DNA of 19,630 nt from Candidatus Babelota bacterium (GTDB lineage Bacteria; Babelota; Babeliae; Babelales; Babelaceae): positions 1 through 19,630 of the forward strand of contig DNBB01000041.1 of NCBI GenBank assembly GCA_003484685.1, read 5' to 3'. Positions 14,424-19,630 of the stretch are shown one piece after another. The notes under the pieces were generated by a model, which made no database searches, was not told where the DNA came from, and saw only the letters and a list, made by a program, of their open reading frames with translations. The translations under genes and the position numbers were made by a program. Position 1 is the first letter of the stretch. Every line of letters begins with the position of its first letter.

Positions 14424-15158
14424 TACCCCCACAAGCTGAGCTATCTCGCCAACTTTTTCCTCTAGCACGCGGAGCCGTCTTCGATTTTGAGCGCCTATGA
14501 TAATAAGTCGCCCACAATCATCTCGCTTAAACAAAGCCGTTTGGTAGTGTGTTAGCCAGGCAAATCTAGCAATTATCCGCTCTAAATCAGCATTCCACAC
14601 ACTCGGAACCCCACCATCGAGATACCGCTGAGCCTCTGCATGCAAATTTTTAATCGCGACATCGTATTTTTCAATTAAAAAAGACTCCAAATCGATATAT
14701 ACCTTCGACGTCAACCTAATACGCGCACTCATATAAGAAATAATATTAGAAAGTTTGATCTTTAAGGGATTGAATGTTGCCCAAAAGGCTTGATACTCCC
14801 TCTCCCATTCATAACAAGCTCTCATTAAACGTTTAGTTTTTCGCTTTTTAGAAAGCAGGCGTTTAATTTCTTGATGGTGTTTTTCACGCTGTTTAGCACC
14901 AAATTTTAAAAGGGCATCAATGTGTGCATGCATCCCAAACGCCTGCGCATATGCGTCAGCAAGCTCTGATTTTTCTTTTAAATAAGCACTGGAAAAAAAT
15001 TCGTTATATTGAAGGATAAATGATGCAACGCTCCCCATTCCTCGCGTTTTACATGCTAGCCGAGTACATTCAACCTTGTGGGGAATCGCGCCGCCAGAAA
15101 GAATCAAGCCGATACTACAAAAAAACAACACGAAGAACAGAATGGACGAATTTTTCAC
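14418..15158 (-). CDS. Exported helical protein, family member A of three related proteins
   Basis: The 246-residue protein begins with GTG (MKNSSILFFVLFFCSIGLIL), an evident signal peptide; AAGG lies a short distance upstream. The rest is strongly helical and basic (for example KRLLSKKRKTKRLMR). It aligns by eye with the product of 15241-16080: WEREYQAFWATF matches WAEEYLNFESTF, LESFLIEKYDVAIKNL matches FESQLFERYSALTSNI, and WLTHYQTALFKRDDCGR matches WISHCSDYLFNPEHGGK. No known family is recognised. It follows 15241-16080 on the same strand after 82 bases, probably in one operon. Its 3' end overlaps priA by six bases. Confidence 0.82.
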   Translation of the reverse strand: MKNSSILFFVLFFCSIGLILSGGAIPHKVECTRLACKTRGMGSVASFILQYNEFFSSAYLKEKSELADAYAQAFGMHAHIDALLKFGAKQREKHHQEIKRLLSKKRKTKRLMRACYEWEREYQAFWATFNPLKIKLSNIISYMSARIRLTSKVYIDLESFLIEKYDVAIKNLHAEAQRYLDGGVPSVWNADLERIIARFAWLTHYQTALFKRDDCGRLIIIGAQNRRRLRVLEEKVGEIAQLVGVS

Positions 15159-15240
15159 AGGAAGCCTTCAAAAGGGAATTATTTATTTCACGTTTTAGGG
15201 TGTTTTTATTTTACGCATACTACCCATGCGCTATAAATAG

Positions 15241-16080
15241 TTACTTATTTGCCCGCGCCTTTTTGCAGCAACAAGCGTTGTATTGCTCCAAAACATCTGC
15301 TATCTCTTTTTTAAGCTCCTGCAGACGAGCTGAATGCTCTTTGCATTTCAAAGCTTTTCCGCCATGCTCAGGATTAAAGAGATAATCACTACAGTGACTA
15401 ATCCAAACTAACACAAATGAAACCTTGGTAATATTCAATGGGCGCAAGGGTTTATCAGTACCTAAACTTGCCTGATATTGCTCCAAAATCGAATGGAATC
15501 CACGCAGAATATTGCTGGTTAAAGCAGAATAACGCTCAAAAAGTTGGCTCTCAAAAACTATGCATGTACGAGATGAACTAAAAAACTGCCCTAAACGCTG
15601 ACCCATAACCCCAGAAACTTCTTTAAAACCTGCTTCAAGCTTCTTAAAAGTCGATTCAAAATTTAAATACTCCTCTGCCCAGATATTATAGGCAGTCTTG
15701 AGCCTAGCGCTTGCAGCTAAAAGATCATCTTGTTTCTCATTAGAAACTTCGCGGAATTTCACCATCAGGTTTTTTCTCTTTTGTTTTGTCGAATTCTGAT
15801 ACCCATCAAGGATCAACTCACTCGCGCTTAGAAACGCTTTAATTTGGCCGCACAAAAAAAGTGCATGAGGATATGCATTTAACATCTCTTGCTTACGCAT
15901 CTTTGGAAGGCGGCGCGCTAAGGCCTCTCTTTTTTGCTCAAAACGAAGTACGCACTGCATACCCTGCTGCTTAAAAGCTTTTCCAGGATTTGCGCCTTCA
16001 AGTCCATTCGAGGCTGAATAGGCACCAAAAACAACAGATGGGAAGAACACCAAAAAGCCAACGCGGTAAAGAATATTCAT
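15241..16080 (-). CDS. Exported helical protein, family member B of three related proteins
   Basis: The 279-residue protein has a signal peptide (MNILYRVGFLVFFPSVVFGA, cleavage near 19-20) and a long helical body with a W-x-x-x-Y box (NIWAEEYLNFESTF). A conserved FERYSALTSNI block and a C-terminal WISHCSDYLF block follow, then a Cys-rich tail (CCCKKARANK). It is a paralogue of the product of 14418-15158 and of the broken gene at 17206-17913. A TATAAT box at 16106-16111 (minus strand) lies 26 bases before the start, without a good -35; GGAAAG serves as a weak ribosome site. No function can be named; secretion and multiplication fit an interaction with host or envelope. Confidence 0.82.
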   Translation of the reverse strand: MNILYRVGFLVFFPSVVFGAYSASNGLEGANPGKAFKQQGMQCVLRFEQKREALARRLPKMRKQEMLNAYPHALFLCGQIKAFLSASELILDGYQNSTKQKRKNLMVKFREVSNEKQDDLLAASARLKTAYNIWAEEYLNFESTFKKLEAGFKEVSGVMGQRLGQFFSSSRTCIVFESQLFERYSALTSNILRGFHSILEQYQASLGTDKPLRPLNITKVSFVLVWISHCSDYLFNPEHGGKALKCKEHSARLQELKKEIADVLEQYNACCCKKARANK

Positions 16081-16186
16081 GAAAAACTTTCCAAGGAAAA
16101 AAGAAATTATATAGTATTTAAGGGGTATTTTTTACTTTACCATACAAAATTAAAGAATCAAAAATTAGGCGAGAAGGACCGGGCCC

Positions 16187-17113
16187 ATGAAGATTTCTAC
16201 ATTGCCACTTTCACTCTATACCATAACCATGGGACTTGCTGGTTATACTATTGCACTGCGCACGCTAAGCCTTTTTGGCAACATGGGACGGCTTCCCTAT
16301 CACGTACCCTTTTTTATCGCCCTTGCCGTATTTTTAACAACAACTTTTTTCTTTCTTGTTAAAGCCACTCGGTATCCAGAAACGTTACGTCATGACTGGC
16401 GGGACCCACTCCATATCAATCTCTTTCCCGCAGTCAGCATATCACTCCTACTGCTTTCAATAGCCGGGCAAACTATTGCACCAAACTGTGCTTGGTATTG
16501 TTGGCTTTTTGGAACCATTCTTCATGGCATTTTTTCTATCGCCGTAATGAAAACCTGGGTTGAAGAATCGCATTTTGGAATCGAGCATTTTAACACACTC
16601 TGGTTTATTCCTATTGTAGGCAACATCCTGGTGCCAATCATGGGCACACAATATGGATTCTTAGAAGTGTCCTGGTTTTTCTTTGCTGTTGGTTTTGCTT
16701 TTTGGGCTCTACTAATGCCGCTTATCATGTATCGCCTCTTCTTTGCGACACCGCTACCCAAATCACTTGCACCCTCGATGTTTATCCTCGTAGCGCCGCC
16801 TGCGGCAGGATTTATCGCATACTTTAAACTAACGCATCAAGTCGATCCACTCGCGCACATACTTCTGTATCTGGCGCTCTTCTTTTTTGTATTCGTCCTC
16901 ATACAAGCGATTCACCGTGGATTTGGAAAATTTTCGCTTAGCTGGTGGGCAACAGTCTTCCCCTCTACTGCACTGGCAACTGCATTATTAGTAATATTCC
17001 ATGCAATCCATGCTTCAGTATTTTTATATAGTGCTACAGCCCTGCTGATTGGAACTACACTATGGCTTCTGATCTTGCTGCCAGCCACCATTAAATTTAT
17101 TGCCAAAAACTAG
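16187..17113 (+). CDS. TDT-family (TehA/SLAC1-like) channel or transporter
   Basis: This family contains the anion channels SLAC1 and TehA and the dicarboxylate/sulfite exporters Mae1 and SSU1; all are ten-helix membrane proteins. The 308-residue product fits in length and in about ten hydrophobic segments. It has the family-like LSLYTITMGLAGYTIALRTL opening, the middle stretch TLWFIPIVGNILVPIMG, LAPSMFILVAPPAAGF and the closing SLSWWATVFPSTAL. The substrate is unknown; the tellurite label is historical. AAGGA lies eight bases before the ATG. It is the only plus-strand gene among the exported helical paralogues and is divergent from 15241-16080. Confidence 0.87.
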   Translation: MKISTLPLSLYTITMGLAGYTIALRTLSLFGNMGRLPYHVPFFIALAVFLTTTFFFLVKATRYPETLRHDWRDPLHINLFPAVSISLLLLSIAGQTIAPNCAWYCWLFGTILHGIFSIAVMKTWVEESHFGIEHFNTLWFIPIVGNILVPIMGTQYGFLEVSWFFFAVGFAFWALLMPLIMYRLFFATPLPKSLAPSMFILVAPPAAGFIAYFKLTHQVDPLAHILLYLALFFFVFVLIQAIHRGFGKFSLSWWATVFPSTALATALLVIFHAIHASVFLYSATALLIGTTLWLLILLPATIKFIAKN

Positions 17114-17205
17114 GATTTGCCATCCAATGCTAATATACACATAGAAAGAGCGCCGTCAAAACAACCAATGAATTATTCATTAAGCTCATTAGCCCAAGCC
17201 TCGAA

Positions 17206-17913
17206 TTAATCTATACATTCTTTATATTCCTGCTTCTGTTCATTATTAAAGAAATCCTGCAACGCATATCCTGGAACAACCGCATTGTGCCATTCAAATA
17301 AACATTGACCAATGCGGCGAACAAATGCACATCGAGACCAAACATCCCAAGCAACAGCCATATTTTTTGTTTTTTCTGCCGCCTCGAGTTCTTTTTTAGT
17401 CGTTTGCAGTAAAGACTGATATGGGGTTATAAAGCAATTTGTTAAATTTTCCGTATTCAAATCAATCTTTTCTCAATGCGCTATTCTTACTAATTTTCCT
17501 ACCACCTTGGAGGCCTTCTCTGAATATTTTTCTAACACCTGACCGTATCTCAAATATATTTCGCTCCACGGTGTATTCATTTTTTTCTTGCTATGCAAGT
17601 CACGACAAATCGAAAAATATGAGAGGAAAGCAACTCGTAAAAATGCGGCACGACTAAAAATCGGCATTAAGGCCTCACGCGCAACACCTGTTTTTGAAGT
17701 TAAAAAATTATTATTAGCGAGAATCAATGCATTGCATTCACCCTTACAAGAATTAATAAACAATTTTTCACACTCACCGCTCTTAAGAAAGAGGATAACC
17801 GAATCAATCGGCTTCTTCTCCGCACTTTTTTTAAGAAGTGGCAATGGAGCCATGGCGCCGGCAAAAGCAGGACTTAAAACGCAAAACAACAAAAGTAGAA
17901 AACTATTTTTCAT
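17206..17913 (-). pseudogene. Family member C, exported helical protein interrupted by one in-frame TGA
   Basis: Translation from the ATG at 17913 gives a signal peptide (MKNSFLLLLFCVLSPAFAGA) and about 146 residues, ending RIAH at a TGA (17473-17475). The same frame continues without shift as EKIDLNTENL and on to a TAA at 17206-17208, with no other stop. The whole would be about 235 codons, close to members A (246) and B (279). The part before the stop holds the PWSEIYLRY box (matching IWAEEYLNF). The part after it holds FITPYQSLLQ and CAFVRRIGQCLFEWHN, matching the FERYS and WISHCSDYLF blocks. So it is one gene broken by a nonsense codon. It follows the HD lipoprotein by 28 bases and is probably co-transcribed. 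Paralogue sites do not have cysteine or tryptophan at the TGA, which argues against recoding. Confidence 0.75.
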
Positions 17914-17941
17914 CCAAACCACGCAATTAAAAAAACTAAAT

Positions 17942-19096
17942 CTAAGAAATTGATTCAATGGCCGATATTAAATCTGATGTGTAATAAATCGACCAACCTC
18001 GAGAAAAAACATCCTTCATGTGAGTATAATACCAAGCAAAAGAACGCTCAATTTCGGAAAGTCGACACAAAGTATCTTCAGCAAGAATAAGAGGATCAAC
18101 GCCACGAAACTTACAAAAAATCTTATGTTCACCTTCCCCAGAAAATGTAAAGGCTGTATGTGGGTCCTGAAATCCTCCAAGAAACTTTTGCAATAATGCA
18201 TCATTGCATGAGGCCATGATACGAAAGAGTTTTTCATCAGAACCAAACAAAACATCTTCCCGTGTTAAGATGCCAAGCTGTCCTGCACGGCGCAACGCAT
18301 ATGCAAGCATTTTGGTCGATACAACGCTATATGGGGACGTCCAAAGGGCGATGGTCATATATATAGCATTACGAGAAAATAAAAGTGCTGTATCAATAGC
18401 ATCAAAATACCAACAACTCTGTGTTGATGAAAAATGTATTGCCTGAACAAGTGTCCGTGCCTGGTCCTCAGTGATCAATCCTTCATACAGGCCACCCATG
18501 ATATTGTACTCAATACGATCAGCACACAAATCAGGTAATTCTCGCTCAAGCCGGATAAACCCATTTGAATCTGGCAAAATATCAGCAACCGCAATGTCAT
18601 AATGTTCAAGGATTATTTTTATATCACTACCCGTAATGTAGTATTCGTGCAACTGGTCTTGCAAATGATCAGCAGCTACAAAATCGTCCGTAAAAAAAGA
18701 AGCCCCAGAATGGGAAAATGCGGTATGAGAAACATCATGCAATAAAGCAGCAGCCTGCTCTAGCAAAGACCCACCCGCTTTGCGTACCAGCAAAAACACA
18801 TTGATTGAGTGTTCAAGGCGGCTATACGCCGCCCTATTTGCACAATAATACCAGTTGCCGTGTTGCAGAATTGACGCTAGGCGTCGCAGAGAAGGACTTT
18901 GTAATAAATCAACCAGCAATGGTTCACGGATACGTTCTTGGCCAAAAACACTCGAAATCAATACGATAGAATCCTCATCACGTTGAACTCGCATATACCG
19001 CGTCTCGAATATGCTCTGACAGCCAGCTAAAGCAAAAAAATTAACTAAAATCAAAAAAAGCATTAAACGAACCGTATAAACTGGCCCACTCCACAT
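17942..19096 (-). CDS. Lipoprotein with HD-superfamily phosphohydrolase domain
   Basis: The 384-residue protein resembles COG1078/SAMHD1-type HD phosphohydrolases, which cleave nucleotide or other phosphoesters. The metal ligands are visible: His96 (YSRLEH), His120-Asp121 (ALLHDVSHTAFSHS) and a distal Asp193 (CADRIEYNI). The N-terminus is unusual. A hydrophobic stretch LMLFLILVNFFALAG ends at Cys26 in a canonical lipobox (Leu-Ala-Gly-Cys), which predicts a lipid-anchored protein outside the cytoplasm. Known relatives are cytoplasmic. The start ATG has AGGGA upstream, and the signal would be lost with a later start. It has a good promoter (19135-19163) and leads into the broken gene C. The domain is clear; substrate is unknown. 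Confidence 0.9.
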   Translation of the reverse strand: MWSGPVYTVRLMLFLILVNFFALAGCQSIFETRYMRVQRDEDSIVLISSVFGQERIREPLLVDLLQSPSLRRLASILQHGNWYYCANRAAYSRLEHSINVFLLVRKAGGSLLEQAAALLHDVSHTAFSHSGASFFTDDFVAADHLQDQLHEYYITGSDIKIILEHYDIAVADILPDSNGFIRLERELPDLCADRIEYNIMGGLYEGLITEDQARTLVQAIHFSSTQSCWYFDAIDTALLFSRNAIYMTIALWTSPYSVVSTKMLAYALRRAGQLGILTREDVLFGSDEKLFRIMASCNDALLQKFLGGFQDPHTAFTFSGEGEHKIFCKFRGVDPLILAEDTLCRLSEIERSFAWYYTHMKDVFSRGWSIYYTSDLISAIESIS

Positions 19097-19134
19097 ATCG
19101 ATCCCTTGGCTTTTAGCATAAAACGATTTCCGCC

Positions 19135-19163
19135 ATTGTATCGAAAACAGCGACGCAGTCCAA
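19135..19163 (-). promoter_or_regulatory. Promoter of the HD lipoprotein gene
   Basis: On the minus strand, TTGGAC (19158-19163) and TACAAT (19135-19140) are separated by 17 bases. The start would be about 32 bases before the ATG. Its -35 box lies 10 bases from that of the divergent promoter at 19174-19201. Confidence 0.7.
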
Positions 19164-19173
19164 GAACAAATTA

Positions 19174-19201
19174 TTGTCGAGCGATAAACCCATGCTATAC
19201 T
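19174..19201 (+). promoter_or_regulatory. Promoter of the substrate-binding protein gene
   Basis: TTGTCG (19174-19179) and TATACT (19196-19201) have 16-base spacing, and TGC directly before the -10 makes it an extended -10. The back-to-back arrangement with the HD gene promoter would let one regulator control both. Confidence 0.7.
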
Positions 19202-19238
19202 GCCCCTAGTTTTTTAGGCGTTAACCCAGGAGCTTACC

Positions 19239-19630
19239 ATGCCAAAAAATCAATGGAGCATAGTCATATTACTTCTGTTAGTTACCTCAGCAGTATTTAT
19301 CGTGCGCAGAGTACAGCGAAATAAAAGACCTGCCATGCCATCGCTTCTCATTATCGGCACAACCGCAGATTATCCACCATTTTCTTTTAAAAAATCTGGA
19401 GAAATTCAAGGTTTTGATATTGAACTTGCCAAAACCGTCGCCGAAAAACTATCACTTGAATACGAGATCAGAGATCTTCCATTCTCGTTACTCTTGCCAA
19501 ATCTTCAGGAAGGCAAAGTTCACATAGCAGCAGCAGGTCTTTCGGCAGAGCCAAGCAGGCGCCACCAAGCCCTCTTTACAAAGCCGTATGTCACCCAAGA
19601 TCCCCTTGTTATCTTGACGTTACAAAACGG
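19239..19630 (+). CDS. ABC transporter solute-binding protein, family 3, partial
   Basis: Only the first 130 codons are in the window; the gene runs off the right edge. It begins MPKNQWSIVILLLLVTSAVF, an uncleaved anchor or signal peptide. After a basic linker (about 20-32), the binding domain opens with LIIGTTADYPPFSFKKSGEI, followed by GFDIELAKTVAEKL, the characteristic start of amino-acid-binding proteins. It continues into the LLPNLQEGKVHIAAAGLS region typical of the hinge. AGGAG lies six bases before the ATG. It would deliver an amino acid or related solute to an ABC permease that should lie to the right. The family is secure, the ligand not determined. Confidence 0.9.
   Translation, partial: MPKNQWSIVILLLLVTSAVFIVRRVQRNKRPAMPSLLIIGTTADYPPFSFKKSGEIQGFDIELAKTVAEKLSLEYEIRDLPFSLLLPNLQEGKVHIAAAGLSAEPSRRHQALFTKPYVTQDPLVILTLQN

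Noticed and set aside
16090..16107. TTCCAAGGAAAA before 16080 as another copy of the ATPase-associated repeat
   Set aside because: It shares only the CAAGGAAA end, lacks the TTTAAATTTT part and is likely chance in AT-rich DNA.
17168..17182. AATGAATTATTCATT as terminator of the TDT transporter
   Set aside because: The stem is only six A/T-rich pairs with no T-run, too weak to call.
17473..17475. TGA read as selenocysteine, because mnmH suggests selenium use
   Set aside because: The site is not in a redox motif, the paralogues do not have cysteine there, and no clear downstream hairpin of the SECIS type was seen.
17473..17475. TGA read as tryptophan or glycine (alternative genetic code)
   Set aside because: TGA ends several genes here, such as priA and the DUF4143 ATPase, and TGG is used for tryptophan, so the standard bacterial code fits.
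17439..17953. Plus-strand frames opposite the broken gene C
   Set aside because: The minus strand has a signal peptide and paralogues; the plus-strand products have neither.
1..19630. CRISPR array, tRNA genes or insertion sequences
   Set aside because: No regularly spaced direct repeats, no cloverleaf-like sequence with conserved loops and no transposase motifs were seen; gaps between genes are mostly under 150 bases.

Overview
The window looks like a compact chromosome segment of a Gram-negative, probably host-associated bacterium. It has moderate-to-low GC, standard stop codons (TAA and TGA both end recognisable genes), short intergenic gaps, and many small proteins with an N-terminal signal peptide and no recognisable family. 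Conserved housekeeping genes are interleaved with these exported orphans. This mixture, together with a K+-dependent type membrane pyrophosphatase and a ComEC-like fragment, resembles Candidatus Dependentiae (TM6/Babeliae). That placement is an inference from gene style; no rRNA or other marker is present to prove it. I found no tRNA, rRNA, CRISPR array, transposase or phage gene.

Layout. 17-1180 (-) is a DUF4143-type AAA ATPase whose ribosome binding site lies inside one copy of an 18-bp repeat; further copies form a perfect hairpin just upstream (1185-1288). After a gene-poor stretch comes a tiny membrane/coiled-coil protein (1509-1766 +), which converges through a 20-bp perfect stem-loop on the membrane pyrophosphatase hppA (1845-3818 -). 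Then come a small exported orphan (3950-4384 -) and two exported thioredoxin-fold proteins (4552-4968 and 5065-5616 -). These are divergent from a Dps ferritin (5760-6329 +). A short ComEC-like membrane protein (6332-7120 -) is followed by a transketolase that strikingly resembles the animal enzyme (7197-9068 +). Two small exported orphans with hairpins around them follow (9048-9446 and 9584-9982 -).

The segment 10163-14423 (+) reads as one tightly coupled transcription unit. It holds an exported protein with a possible beta-propeller section, mnmH (tRNA 2-selenouridine synthase) starting inside the previous stop codon, and priA two bases further on. From 14418 to 17913 lie three related exported helical proteins on the minus strand, interrupted by a plus-strand TDT/SLAC1-type channel (16187-17113). 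The third family member is broken by one in-frame TGA. Upstream of it is a lipoprotein carrying an HD phosphohydrolase domain (17942-19096 -). A back-to-back promoter pair separates that gene from an amino-acid-type ABC substrate-binding protein that runs off the window end (19239 onward).

Themes. Membrane energetics (pyrophosphatase), sugar-phosphate exchange (transketolase), replication restart (PriA) and wobble modification (MnmH) are conserved functions. The exported thioredoxins plus Dps suggest redox and iron stress handling. The unexplained part is the exported orphan set, especially the three-member family at 14418-17913 beside the HD lipoprotein. I did not find a convincing complete new multi-gene system. 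The best leads are that family, the repeat-flanked ATPase, the animal-like transketolase, and the hairpin leader at 9447-9484.
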